Origin: JACRGC01 sp041305345 | GTDB lineage: Archaea; Micrarchaeota; Micrarchaeia; Norongarragalinales; SBBD01 | Assembly (NCBI GenBank): GCA_041305345.1 | Contig: JBFYLP010000005.1 | Coordinates: forward strand, 199,496 to 263,495 | Reading direction: 5' to 3' | Length of the DNA stretch: 64,000 bases | Shown here: positions 7,174 to 15,195 of the stretch, piece by piece | Position numbering within the stretch: the first letter of the stretch is position 1 | How the letters are laid out: every line of letters begins with the position of its first letter | Notes under the pieces: generated by a model | Seen by the model: the letters and a program-made list of their open reading frames with translations, nothing else | What the model was told of the DNA's origin: nothing | The model's database searches: none | Translations under genes and position numbers: made by a program

Positions 7174-8106
7174 CTAGAAAACGAACCTCCCTCCGGGCAC
7201 CTTCCCGAATGGGGAAATGTCCTCTATTCTCTTTGCTCCGCAGATGTACCTAACCAGCCGTTCAACTCCGAATCCGGCTCCGGCTGACGGATGAAGAAGC
7301 CCTTCCCTTGCAACCTCCAAATATGCCTTGTAGGGCCCAAGATCCATCTTCTTCCGGTGCATCCTCTCCAGAATTCTCACGTATTCGTGCTCCCTTTCCG
7401 CTCCGGAAAGCGCCTCCCCAAAGCCTTCGGGATAGATTAAATCATAGTTCAGGTAGGAGAAGGGCTTTTGCGGGTCTTCCTTGTCGTAGAATTCGCGCTC
7501 GTGGTTCGTGACCCAGACGGGCTCTGTTGAGATGGAGGAAATGATCCCCTCCCAATCATCGCCATATTCCCCCTGCAGCTCTTTTGAATCGTACTTCTTG
7601 AACGGGGAATGCGGGATGGCTGGGATGCGGGGGAACAATTCCAGTTCGGGGCCGCATTCTTCCAAAACCCTGCCAACGATCCGCACAAAAAGCTTCTCGG
7701 TAAGGCCAATCACATCCTTTGCAGATTTGCCCTTCAGCTCATAGTCCACCTGCGTGAATTCGAGAAGGTGCCTTCCGGTTGCGCCCTTTTCCATTGTTTC
7801 AAGGCGCACGTTTGGGGAAATGACGTAAACCGCATCCCTCTTGCCTACGAGGGAGAGCTGCTTGTGCAATATCATGGATTTTGTGAGCTGCAGGCGTGAG
7901 TCGTAATAGGAAATTTCACCATCCATCACGGAATGGTTGAGGGGGTCGGTTATCGGGGAAATCATCACGGGCAGGAGCTGGAGCACCCCTTTTTCGTGCA
8001 TGAACAAGTGCACCTCCCTTAGCACTACCGATTGTATCATCAGCGCCGAGGCCAATTCCGGGCTTTTCAGCTTCTCAACTGCCATTTGCACTTCCTTTCC
8101 AATCAT
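7174..8106 (-). CDS. Archaeal asparagine synthetase A (class II tRNA synthetase paralogue)
   Basis: 310 residues from ATG 8106. It is the catalytic core of an Asp/Asn-tRNA synthetase without the N-terminal anticodon-binding OB domain, as in the archaeal asparagine synthetase-related enzyme that makes asparagine from aspartate with ATP and ammonia. Visible class II features are YVISPNVRLE and HLLEFTQVDYE (motif 2 region) and the C-terminal GAGFGVERLVRYI (motif 3). An in-frame TTG at 8151 lies upstream of the transcription start expected from the TATA box, so ATG 8106 is preferred. It is divergent from an Lrp/AsnC-type regulator, the arrangement seen for asnA/asnC in E. coli with an unrelated asparagine synthetase. 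Confidence 0.8.
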   Translation of the reverse strand: MIGKEVQMAVEKLKSPELASALMIQSVVLREVHLFMHEKGVLQLLPVMISPITDPLNHSVMDGEISYYDSRLQLTKSMILHKQLSLVGKRDAVYVISPNVRLETMEKGATGRHLLEFTQVDYELKGKSAKDVIGLTEKLFVRIVGRVLEECGPELELFPRIPAIPHSPFKKYDSKELQGEYGDDWEGIISSISTEPVWVTNHEREFYDKEDPQKPFSYLNYDLIYPEGFGEALSGAEREHEYVRILERMHRKKMDLGPYKAYLEVAREGLLHPSAGAGFGVERLVRYICGAKRIEDISPFGKVPGGRFVF

Positions 8107-8151
8107 TGTTAACCACCGAATGATTTCGAGTAGGGATTTCTCCTTCCGCAA

Positions 8152-8166
8152 CTATATAAATATTTT
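8152..8166 (-). promoter_or_regulatory. TATA promoter of the asparagine synthetase gene
   Basis: On the minus strand AAAAATATTTATATAG gives a strong TATA box; initiation would fall near 8133, leaving a ~27-base leader before ATG 8106. The divergent Lrp/AsnC promoter begins only ~35 bases away. Confidence 0.5.
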
Positions 8167-8200
8167 TCCTAAAAATCGGATTATTTTGCAAAAAAGAAAG

Positions 8201-8209
8201 GTTTTTAAG
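8201..8209 (+). promoter_or_regulatory. TATA-like box of the Lrp/AsnC gene
   Basis: GTTTTTAAG about 26 bases before position 8231 suggests initiation near there, which favours the Met at 8235 over the one at 8217 as the translation start of the regulator. Confidence 0.4.
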
Positions 8210-8234
8210 CAAAAGGATGGAAAAATATTCCATT

Positions 8235-8702
8235 ATGAGCGAACTGGACGAGAGGGATTTCGAAATATTGGCCGAATTGGAGGGGGATGCGAGCAAGACG
8301 AGAAAGCAGATCGCAAGGAAGCTGCAGCTCCCGCTTACTACGGTGCATAACCGGATCGGGAAGATGGAGAGGTCGGGAGTGATCCGGGGCTATAGCGCAA
8401 TCGTGGACAAGAAGAAGGTTGGGAAGGGCGTGGGTGCGTTCGTGGATGTGACCGTAACCTACGTTTCCCCTGATTTTTCGCAGCAAGACATTGCGAGGAG
8501 GATAATGGGGATGCCCGAAGTGGAGGAAGTGGCAATTGTTACGGGCGGGAAGGACCTGCAAATCAAGGTCCACGTGGGAAGCACGGATGAGCTGAACGAA
8601 TTCATCACGAAGAAGCTGCGCTCCATCAAGGGAATAGACAAAACGAGCACCTCGGTGATTTTGCAGGAGATAGGAAGGAATCATCAAAGGGGGATCAGGT
8701 AG
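8235..8702 (+). CDS. Lrp/AsnC-family transcription regulator
   Basis: 155 residues from ATG 8235 (an in-frame ATG at 8217 adds six residues). The N-terminal winged helix is typical: LDERDFEILAELEGDAS, then KQIARKLQLPLTTVHNRI and KMERSGVIRGYSAIVD. The C-terminal ~80 residues form the RAM ligand-binding domain (AFVDVTVTYV, MPEVEEVAIVTGGKDLQIKV). Such proteins assemble as dimers or octamers and often bind amino acids. Being divergent from asparagine synthetase with 128 bases between, it is a good candidate to control that gene and itself in response to asparagine (inference). The stop abuts the convergent MFS gene. Confidence 0.88.
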   Translation: MSELDERDFEILAELEGDASKTRKQIARKLQLPLTTVHNRIGKMERSGVIRGYSAIVDKKKVGKGVGAFVDVTVTYVSPDFSQQDIARRIMGMPEVEEVAIVTGGKDLQIKVHVGSTDELNEFITKKLRSIKGIDKTSTSVILQEIGRNHQRGIR

Positions 8703-9890
8703 CTAATTTTTCCCCATCTGGAGCGAGGCGGCGCACCTGTTTGTTGAGAAAGAGAAGATGATGAAATACCCAAATACCAGTGCAGAAAGCCCGTAGAAGG
8801 CGTATTCGGGCTTGACGGTATAGAGGAAGCCCGCGGCAATGGGGCCGAAGAATTGGCCAAGTGATTGGAATGAGGAGAGGAGGCCAAGGGCAGCTCCCCT
8901 TTTTCCCTGCGCCCTCTTGCTCACAAGGCTGCTTACGGAAGGGAAAACCAGCGCGTTGCCTAAAACGAATACGGAAAGCGGAAGCAACATCGTGAGCCAG
9001 TCATTCAGGAATACGAGGAAGAGGAAGCCTGTGCTTGAAAGCAACAACCCTGCCCTTATCAGCCGGACCTCCCCGTATTTTCCCATAAGGCTGCCTGATA
9101 GGAATTGGAAGAGCATTATAAGGACGCCAAGGATCGTGAAGACGATCCCAACTTCAGAGGGCCCGAAATCAAGCCTCATTTCGGTAAAAAGCGCAAGCAC
9201 CGCCTGCATCCCTCCCGTCAAACTGGCAATCATGAATGATGCGATGAAGCATAAAAGGAGCGGGGAGGAGAGGTGCTGGAGCATCGAAATTTCCTTCTCG
9301 ACAATCCGTGCGCTCTCCGGCTTCTCCTTGGGCTCGCTTATCTGGAAATAGACTGAAAGGAAGTTGAGAAGCGAAAGCGCAGCTGCAAGGAAGAACGCGC
9401 CCTGGATCGAGAGAAGTTCGGCAAGGCCCCCAAGCGCCGGGCCTAAAATGAAACCCAGGGAAAAGGCCATCCCCACAAGCGCCATCGCCTTGCCCCTTTG
9501 CTGCTCCGTTGTGAAATCTGAAATAAGTGAAGCAACGGATGGGAAGATGCCTGCAGCCATTATCCCTTCCAGCGCTCGGGCAATGAAAAGCACTTCCAGA
9601 TTTCGCGCGAATGCGAACAGCAGGTAGGAGACCACGAAACCGCCAGTGCCCATTAGCAGGATTTTCTTCCTGCCTATTCTATCGGAATATTTTCCAATCA
9701 AAGGCGCGAAAACGAGGTTCACTGCTGCGAATGTGGCGGTCAGCAGCCCCAGGTCTGCAGGGGTGGCGCCAAAGCTTCGCAAATAGAAAGGAAGGATCGG
9801 AAGGATGACGCCAAAACCTATGGAAGTGAGCATCAAGGTAAGCAGGGTGCTGCGTATTTCCTTCCTTGCAATCAATTCCTTGAAGCTCAC
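8703..9890 (-). CDS. MFS transporter, drug-efflux type
   Basis: 395 residues with about 12 membrane segments and the MFS signature loops: GKYSDRIGRKKILLMG between helices 2 and 3, and GPALGGLAELL in helix 5 (motif C of antiporters), with a pseudo-repeat in the second half (GSLMGKYGEVRLIRAG). The pattern resembles TetA/multidrug drug:H+ antiporters; the substrate is unknown. The start codon is GTG at 9890. A TATA-like CTTTTTATAACC at about 9930-9941 on the minus strand would start the message near 9908. It is divergent from the ThyX gene. Confidence 0.85.
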   Translation of the reverse strand: MSFKELIARKEIRSTLLTLMLTSIGFGVILPILPFYLRSFGATPADLGLLTATFAAVNLVFAPLIGKYSDRIGRKKILLMGTGGFVVSYLLFAFARNLEVLFIARALEGIMAAGIFPSVASLISDFTTEQQRGKAMALVGMAFSLGFILGPALGGLAELLSIQGAFFLAAALSLLNFLSVYFQISEPKEKPESARIVEKEISMLQHLSSPLLLCFIASFMIASLTGGMQAVLALFTEMRLDFGPSEVGIVFTILGVLIMLFQFLSGSLMGKYGEVRLIRAGLLLSSTGFLFLVFLNDWLTMLLPLSVFVLGNALVFPSVSSLVSKRAQGKRGAALGLLSSFQSLGQFFGPIAAGFLYTVKPEYAFYGLSALVFGYFIIFSFSTNRCAASLQMGKN

Positions 9891-9969
9891 GACATCACTT
9901 TGGGAAGAAGAAGTATTTGGTTGAAGTGGTTATAAAAAGGGGGTTTAATCGCCTTCCGCATGGTCCCCG

Positions 9970-9984
9970 TTTATTAATTTTATT
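9970..9984 (+). promoter_or_regulatory. TATA promoter and G-run leader of thyX
   Basis: TTTATTAATTTTAT precedes a predicted start near 10000. The short leader carries GGGGGT (about 10000-10005), one of several G-runs found just before start codons in this window, and then ATG 10012. Confidence 0.4.
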
Positions 9985-10011
9985 CACTTAGTACACCAAG
10001 GGGGTCATTTG

Positions 10012-11637
10012 ATGGCAGGCGAATTTTCATCGGAGGAGCAATCCGTGCTGGAGCCGTTTGTTACCAATCTCGACAGGCCGGTGTTCTGCTTGAGGAACTT
10101 GCCCGAAGTGGTGATGGGCGCGCTTTTCAGCAGGTATAGCAGGACCACAAAAAGCCTTAGGCGCGTGCTGCTTGACGAATTCATCCGCGATAGGGAGAGC
10201 GGCTTTAAGGAAATAGTTGGGAATCCGGAAATGGGCGGAGATGTGGCAAATCAGCTTATCGCCACCCAAAAAGCCGAAGAATTCTACGACCGGGTACTTG
10301 TTGGGTACGGGGATGATTCCGTTGCGGAGCTGGGGGGGGCGCACATCGCCTGCGAGCAGGTAAGTATGATCGCAAGCAAGGCGCTTGAGGATAGCAGAAT
10401 AGGCTTATCCCCACTGGAAAAATCAACAAGGTATGTTTATTTCAACCGGAAAATCGACGGGGAATACAGCTATTATAGGGGGAAGGAGCTGACATCCGCA
10501 AAATTCGGGGAAGAGTATCAGCAGGCGTGCGATTGCCTTTTCGACACCTACTCAAATCTGATGGAGAAGATGGGAAAATGGGCGATGGAAAAATACCCCA
10601 AGGAGGAGGAGATTTCCGACCGCGCCTACCAAAGCACAATTAGGGCCAAGGTTTGCGACATTTTAAGGGGCCTTCTGCCCGCTTCCGCGCTTACGAACGT
10701 TGGGATATACGGGAATGGGAGGGCATTCGAATATTTGCTTTTGAAAATGTACGCGAATGGATTGCCGGAAATGAACGGAATTGCAAGAGGGATGCAAGAA
10801 GAGCTAAACAAAGTGATCCCCTCGTTTGTGAAGCGTGCGGATGATAAATACGGGAAGGAGACGCAGCAGTACCTGAGGGGTACCAGGGATGCGATTGGAA
10901 GGATAAGCAGTGAAAAATTGGGGAAGGAAATCAATCCGTCTAAGGAGGTCGTACTTGTTGATTTCGACAAGGATGCGGAGGAAAAAATAATTGCGGCAAT
11001 ATTGTATCCCCAATCAGACAAGCCAATGGCGCAAATCCGATCAATCGTTGAACAATTGGCCCTTCCCGATAGGAAAGCCATAATTTCCGAATACCTGAAG
11101 AGAAGGCAAAACAGGAGGCACAAGGGAGGAAGGGCATTGGAAAATGCCAGTTATACTTTCGACATCCTTGGGAATTTTGGGCAATACCGCGACCTGCACA
11201 GGCATAGGCAGTTGACTCAGGAAAGGCAGCTCATAAGCTGCAAGCACGGATATGACCTGCCAAGGGAGCTTACGGAGGCTGGCTGGGATGGAGAATTTAG
11301 GGATGCAATGGAAAAGGCAAAGGCTGCTTGGGAAACCATCGATAAGCAGGATCCGCAGCTCGCCCAATATGTCGTGCCATTGGCATATAGGTTGCGCTGG
11401 TATTTCACGCTCAATTTGAGGGAAGTTATCCATCTTACGGAGCTGCGGAGCATGCGGCAGGGCCATCCGGATTATCGGCGGGTGGCGCAGAAAATCTATT
11501 CTGAGGTGGAACGCGTGCACCCCCAGTTTGCGGAGCATATCAAATTCATCGATATGAACGAGTACGGGCTGGAAAGGCTCGAATCCGAGAGGAAGATCGA
11601 TAGGAAGATGGATGAAATTAAGAAAAAGTACGGCTGA
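10012..11637 (+). CDS. thyX: Double-length FAD-dependent thymidylate synthase (ThyX family)
   Basis: 541 residues from ATG 10012. Two ThyX-like halves are visible. The N-terminal half has FSRYSRTTKSLRRVLL and GDDSVAELGGAHIACEQVS with SPLEKSTRYVYF. The C-terminal half has the flavin/dUMP motif RHRQLTQERQ (around 405) and HLTELRSMRQGHPDYR near the end. ThyX methylates dUMP to dTMP using methylene-THF, FAD and NADPH. Classical ThyX is ~220-250 residues and tetrameric, with active sites made by several subunits; a fused pair with one half lacking the RHR motif could form a pseudo-dimer. Only the second half seems able to supply that motif. It stands alone, flanked by divergent and convergent neighbours. 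Confidence 0.85.
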   Translation: MAGEFSSEEQSVLEPFVTNLDRPVFCLRNLPEVVMGALFSRYSRTTKSLRRVLLDEFIRDRESGFKEIVGNPEMGGDVANQLIATQKAEEFYDRVLVGYGDDSVAELGGAHIACEQVSMIASKALEDSRIGLSPLEKSTRYVYFNRKIDGEYSYYRGKELTSAKFGEEYQQACDCLFDTYSNLMEKMGKWAMEKYPKEEEISDRAYQSTIRAKVCDILRGLLPASALTNVGIYGNGRAFEYLLLKMYANGLPEMNGIARGMQEELNKVIPSFVKRADDKYGKETQQYLRGTRDAIGRISSEKLGKEINPSKEVVLVDFDKDAEEKIIAAILYPQSDKPMAQIRSIVEQLALPDRKAIISEYLKRRQNRRHKGGRALENASYTFDILGNFGQYRDLHRHRQLTQERQLISCKHGYDLPRELTEAGWDGEFRDAMEKAKAAWETIDKQDPQLAQYVVPLAYRLRWYFTLNLREVIHLTELRSMRQGHPDYRRVAQKIYSEVERVHPQFAEHIKFIDMNEYGLERLESERKIDRKMDEIKKKYG

Positions 11638-11643
11638 TTTTTT

Positions 11644-12156
11644 TTAATCTCCAACTGATTCAATATTTATTTTAAAAATATTTGGCCAAACGTCTAAATC
11701 TACTCTAAATACTTGTAATCCAATAATAGTTTCTTCTCCATATTTAATTTGATTTTTTGTTAATTTACCCTTTCCGGTCTTGATTTCTACCCAATTGAAA
11801 GCTTTCTTTGTAATATAGGGCTCTTGGATATGGTATCGCACATTATAATCGTTTTTAGGTGTTTTTTTGAAGCTAAATTTTAAAGAAACAGTTAAAAAAT
11901 CATATACGAACGAGGGGTCATTTTCCCTATTATTTGTCGGACGACTGAACTTCCGAACTTCCTCGGCAATATCATCTGGTAACTTGACTTCAATACGTTC
12001 ATAGCCATAACGAAAGATTAATTTGTTGTCAGGTTTTAAGGTTCGATAAATTTCCTCAAGGCTTATAACTGCATATTCGTTTTTTTCAGAAAAATGTTCA
12101 AATATTAATTCTCCGATATCTCCCCTGATTTTCTCATTTGTTAGGATATCGCCCAT
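11644..12156 (-). CDS. AT-rich gene for a PD-(D/E)XK-like nuclease-fold protein (putative)
   Basis: 170 residues from ATG 12156 (in-frame start at 12168 also possible). The C-terminal half shows a PD-(D/E)XK-like arrangement: an Asp in SFVYDFLTVSL, then WVEIKTGKGKLTKNQIKYG, where E-x-K and the following Gln are the pattern found in Holliday-junction resolvase and restriction-type nucleases. The N-terminal half is unassigned. Its base composition is clearly more AT-rich than its neighbours, and it has no operon partner on its strand, suggesting acquisition by transfer. Nuclease activity is an inference from the short motif. Confidence 0.6.
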   Translation of the reverse strand: MGDILTNEKIRGDIGELIFEHFSEKNEYAVISLEEIYRTLKPDNKLIFRYGYERIEVKLPDDIAEEVRKFSRPTNNRENDPSFVYDFLTVSLKFSFKKTPKNDYNVRYHIQEPYITKKAFNWVEIKTGKGKLTKNQIKYGEETIIGLQVFRVDLDVWPNIFKINIESVGD

Positions 12157-12185
12157 AATGGTCAACAATCTTAGCTTAAAACATA

Positions 12186-12197
12186 CTTATAAATAAG
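12186..12197. promoter_or_regulatory. Palindromic TATA box shared by two divergent genes
   Basis: CTTATAAATAAG is nearly self-complementary and serves both directions: predicted start about 12166 for the nuclease-like gene (ATG 12156) and about 12217 for the 39-residue zinc protein (ATG 12239). Confidence 0.5.
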
Positions 12198-12238
12198 CCC
12201 AATTCAAGAGAGAGTAGTCATTCATTGAGGTGGGGAAT

Positions 12239-12358
12239 ATGAAAACCGATTACAGATGCCCGGCGTGCGGGGGGATTTCACTAGTTGCGAAGGATTGCGG
12301 CACGAAGGGCTGCAGGCTTGAAGGAAAGCCATTGAAGAAGCACGAGCATAAGATCTGA
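12239..12358 (+). CDS. 39-residue zinc-knuckle protein
   Basis: ATG 12239 is preceded by GAGGTGGGG, a strong ribosome-binding sequence. The product (starting MKTDYRCPACGG) has Cys at 7, 10, 20 and 25 (CxxC-x9-CxxxxC) followed by a basic, His-containing tail (KKHEHKI). Four spaced Cys suggest one bound zinc. Such mini zinc ribbons are common in archaea, often with RNA or ribosome roles, but no function can be assigned here. The strong leader and TATA support a real gene despite its size. Confidence 0.6.
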   Translation: MKTDYRCPACGGISLVAKDCGTKGCRLEGKPLKKHEHKI

Positions 12359-12416
12359 CGGGGAAGATTCAAAGTTAATATATACCTAGCGCACTTACTC
12401 CTAATTGTGGGTAAAA

Positions 12417-12812
12417 ATGGTTCAAGTGCGAAAGGTGCTGATTTTCGGGGCAGCCATATGGTTCGCCTTGGCATTCATCTGGAGTGCGCTTGGTTCCGCA
12501 GGCGAACAGCTAAGGCTTTTCAGCGCCACGGATGTTGCGCTCTTGATGATCCCCATATCAGTGATCGTGATCGTTTTTGGCGCAATCAAGTACTTGAAGG
12601 AAATACACGCGCAATATGAGCAGGAGGGGCTCGAGGTCGCAGCCATATGGTCGCTTGAGGCGCTTTTCCTCGAGGCGCTCATCGTTGGCGTTCTCTACGG
12701 CCAGGGAATAGACCATTTCCTGCTCATCTCAACGTGGCTTGGTGTGGCGTTCAAATTCGTCTTCCCGCTTGCTGCGGGCTTTTATATGCAGCACACGATG
12801 ACCGAATCCTAG
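12417..12812 (+). CDS. Small membrane protein with four helices, unknown function
   Basis: 131 residues from ATG 12417. Four hydrophobic segments are visible (KVLIFGAAIWFALAFIW, VALLMIPISVIVIVFGAI, IWSLEALFLEALIVGVLY, FLLISTWLGVAFKFVF), with a charged loop KYLKEIHAQYEQEG after the second. A TATA-like AATATATACC at about 12376-12385 predicts transcription from ~12407, favouring this ATG over an in-frame TTG at 12405. No family is recognised. Confidence 0.6.
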   Translation: MVQVRKVLIFGAAIWFALAFIWSALGSAGEQLRLFSATDVALLMIPISVIVIVFGAIKYLKEIHAQYEQEGLEVAAIWSLEALFLEALIVGVLYGQGIDHFLLISTWLGVAFKFVFPLAAGFYMQHTMTES

Positions 12813-12845
12813 AGCTTTCGCAAAGGAAGCGGCCCTTTTGGACCA

Positions 12846-13616
12846 TTATCGGAATAGGCTGGCCGCTTCTTCTTCAATCTTCAGTGCTATTGGTTTTTCG
12901 TGGTTGAGCCGGATTATCTTGAAAAGGAGGATTTCAGAAGGCTCATCGCCGGTCTTTAAGGATGCCTTGGCGTTGAGGGCAAGGTCAGCTGAAAAATTCT
13001 CGAGAATTGCCGGATTGGCGCGTTCCTCCTTCTCCTCCGAACTTGCGCCGTACGCCTTTTGCTTGATCCTTCGGAGCATCTCACGCTCTTCCTTGAACTG
13101 CGGCTGCTGCTGCTTATAAAGCGAAAGCAGGCCGAAGGTGGAGGCGGAGTTCAGGTAGGATTGCATCTTGAGGGGCGATGGGATGAATTCGGCCTTTCCA
13201 AGAGCCTCCTCATCCGTAATGCCAAAGCGCTCTGCTGCCTTGGGCGTCCCCAATAACGCGTCAAAAAGCCTGCGCCTATCCTCAGCATCTAGTTTGACGC
13301 CCTTCTGGTAGAAGAGCTCGTATAGCGGCTGGAGGTTCGCGCATAGCAAGGGCCAATTGGAGCGCTCGACTTTGAACATGTCAAGATAATTTGCATTCAC
13401 AAGAAGCGTAGTCGCATTGGAAATCCTTCCCGTATTCACGCTTTTTTCCTGCCCCCTGCAATAGAGGATGCTATATGCATCAATAATCCTCCTTGGCGTT
13501 CCGAAATATGCGGAATATGCCCTGGCAGTAAGCCCCGAAAGCGTCAAATGCTGGTATTTTATCCGCTCAAAACCTTCGATTTTTGGGATCCTTGCACGTT
13601 TCTTCCCACTTGCCAT
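12846..13616 (-). CDS. Uncharacterised soluble protein
   Basis: 256 residues, basic N-terminus (MASGKKRARIPKIEGFERI), mostly helical, Cys-poor, with no signal peptide or membrane segment. A Gln-rich stretch (YKQQQPQFKEEREMLRRI) is near residue 165. No family is recognised. The ATG at 13616 lies about 25-30 bases from a TATA box (TCTATATAAAA on the minus strand), so the message is probably near leaderless. An inverted repeat overlaps the upstream side of this promoter. Confidence 0.6.
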   Translation of the reverse strand: MASGKKRARIPKIEGFERIKYQHLTLSGLTARAYSAYFGTPRRIIDAYSILYCRGQEKSVNTGRISNATTLLVNANYLDMFKVERSNWPLLCANLQPLYELFYQKGVKLDAEDRRRLFDALLGTPKAAERFGITDEEALGKAEFIPSPLKMQSYLNSASTFGLLSLYKQQQPQFKEEREMLRRIKQKAYGASSEEKEERANPAILENFSADLALNAKASLKTGDEPSEILLFKIIRLNHEKPIALKIEEEAASLFR

Positions 13617-13943
13617 AAAACCGCCTTTTTGACCTTTTTTTATATAGAATATACCACATAGGTATATAAATTATGGCATTTTGGGGGCGGAAACGCTTAA
13701 CGATACAGGACGCCTCCTGGCAGGTTTTTCACCATTAATGGGTTTTTTTGGCGGTTATGAAAATACTGCGGGAAAGGGGAATAAATGGTGCCGGCTTTGG
13801 AGGATGCGAAAAAAAGTCCGCGGATGAGGAGCCCTGCAGCCATTAATTTTTTTTCCTGCCCGCATTTGTTGATGCATACGTTTCGAAAACTTCCGGGGGA
13901 TGCCTCAGATAAATATAAAATGTACTGCGCCCCTAACGTAAGT
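13617..13943. other. 327-base intergenic region with two divergent promoters
   Basis: It holds the minus-strand promoter of the 256-residue gene (TATA at ~13638-13648), the inverted repeat 13649-13667, and the plus-strand TATA box AAATATAAAA (13911-13920) of the PEGA-protein gene. The middle (about 13690-13900) contains open frames on both strands, but none has a promoter, ribosome-binding sequence or recognisable product; I see no gene in it. Confidence 0.5.
13649..13667. promoter_or_regulatory. Perfect inverted repeat at a promoter (operator candidate)
   Basis: ATATACC-ACATA-GGTATAT has 7-base arms with perfect symmetry. It overlaps the region just upstream of the TATA box of the minus-strand 256-residue gene, a usual place for an archaeal regulator site. 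The binding protein is unknown. Confidence 0.45.
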
Positions 13944-14879
13944 ATGGATATTATAAAAAAATTTTTGCTGCTGCTTGTGGCGTTCCTGTTATTGGGCGAC
14001 TTGGGAATGCCTCCGCTGCCAGTTGATGCGTCAATAGCCCCCTCCCCGGAAATTTCTGGCACCCCTAGGGGTACCTTGGATGTGAGCTCGATGCCAAGCG
14101 GGGCGCTCATCAGTTATTATGTGGGGGAGAGAAAGACGGCAGTTGGAAAGGCGCCCGCGGTATTCCAGGTGCCCGAAGGCGGGGTGTACCTAGAATTGGT
14201 GCTCGAGGGCTATCAGGCATATAAAAAGGGGGTCTACATTACGGCAGGAAGGACCGTAAGCATGGTAGTTATGCTTGAGCCGATCCCCTCCATTTCACCC
14301 ACTTCAAGCCCCAAACCTACTGCAATGGATTATGCGTGCTCCCAGAAAACACTGGAGGAGAGGGTAAGGTGCAAATACTCCCTCACCGAAGCGAAAAGGC
14401 AAGGCCTTGTGCCAGAGGAATGCAGGGAACTTGGAGGCACGCTCGAATCGGATTGCATCCGCAGCATAACGGCATTGGAGGCGTGCAATAAGGAAAAGCG
14501 TGACGAGGATAGGGAGGCCTGTGCCAGGGAAGTGCTGCAGCTTAAGGATGCAAGGCAGATGAAAACGTCCTGTGAGCGCAAGAAGGTCGCATCGCAACGG
14601 CTCGAATGCCTCTCAAATCTCAGGGAAGGGTACCATTCATTGATCAAGTACAGGTTAAGGAGCCTTGTTGATAAGGCGGAGAGATTATCGAAATTGGGGG
14701 TCGGGGAGGAGAGGGCGATCGAACTGGTCATTTCCCTGGAGGAGAAGAGGAAGGAGTTCGACGAAGCCACGAATCTCGAGCAACGCAAGCAGGCGATATG
14801 GGAGGCGCAACGCATTTGGGGCGATTTCAAGGCGGATGCGGTTAGGCAATTAAAGGCGCTAAATGAGGGGAAAAAATGA
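13944..14879 (+). CDS. Secreted PEGA-domain protein
   Basis: 311 residues from ATG 13944: a TATA box at 13911-13920 puts transcription start at ~13941, so earlier in-frame starts are excluded. The N-terminus is a signal peptide or anchor (MDIIKKFLLLLVAFLLLGDL). Residues ~43-105 are a PEGA domain (TLDVSSMPSGALISYYVG, VPEGGVYLELVLEGYQAYK, VVMLEP), a beta-sandwich common in surface proteins. A Ser/Pro/Thr linker leads to a Cys-rich helical C-terminal part (~130-311) with about ten Cys in the first half and charged helices after. It probably acts at the cell surface. Its stop overlaps the next gene (ATGA), a small putative lipoprotein. Confidence 0.7.
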   Translation: MDIIKKFLLLLVAFLLLGDLGMPPLPVDASIAPSPEISGTPRGTLDVSSMPSGALISYYVGERKTAVGKAPAVFQVPEGGVYLELVLEGYQAYKKGVYITAGRTVSMVVMLEPIPSISPTSSPKPTAMDYACSQKTLEERVRCKYSLTEAKRQGLVPEECRELGGTLESDCIRSITALEACNKEKRDEDREACAREVLQLKDARQMKTSCERKKVASQRLECLSNLREGYHSLIKYRLRSLVDKAERLSKLGVGEERAIELVISLEEKRKEFDEATNLEQRKQAIWEAQRIWGDFKADAVRQLKALNEGKK

Positions 14880-15082
14880 TGAAAATCCTGCCATTCCTGC
14901 TGCTTTTGGCATTGATGCTGGCAATCGGGTGCACCGAGGAGGGAAGCGGAAAAAACATATCGACCACGGTTCCGAAGGAAAAGGCAGCGGCAAATGCAAC
15001 CAACAGCACCTACGTGGTGCCTCCGGACTTGATTTCAGATACTCTTGACGAATCGATCAAGGAGCTCGAAATCGTGGGCTAG
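14876..15082 (+). CDS. Small putative lipoprotein
   Basis: 68 residues with a signal sequence ending in a lipobox-like LAIGC (Cys at 19), then a short acidic, Asn/Thr-rich chain. The ATG overlaps the stop of the PEGA-protein gene, so the two are translationally coupled and probably act together at the outer face of the membrane. Lipid attachment is inferred from the motif; archaeal lipoproteins are best known from haloarchaea. Confidence 0.55.
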   Translation: MMKILPFLLLLALMLAIGCTEEGSGKNISTTVPKEKAAANATNSTYVVPPDLISDTLDESIKELEIVG

Positions 15083-15195
15083 GCCAATCGCCTATTGGCC
15101 GTAATTTTTGAATTCTTGAATGAAAAATCAGAATTTGGGAAGCACTTAAAAACTTTCCTTCCGTAACAAACTACCTAATTTTGGGGGGGATTTGT

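Noticed and set aside
13785..13943. Longer N-terminus of the PEGA protein starting at 13785
   Set aside because: The TATA box predicts transcription from ~13941, and only the product from 13944 begins with a signal peptide.
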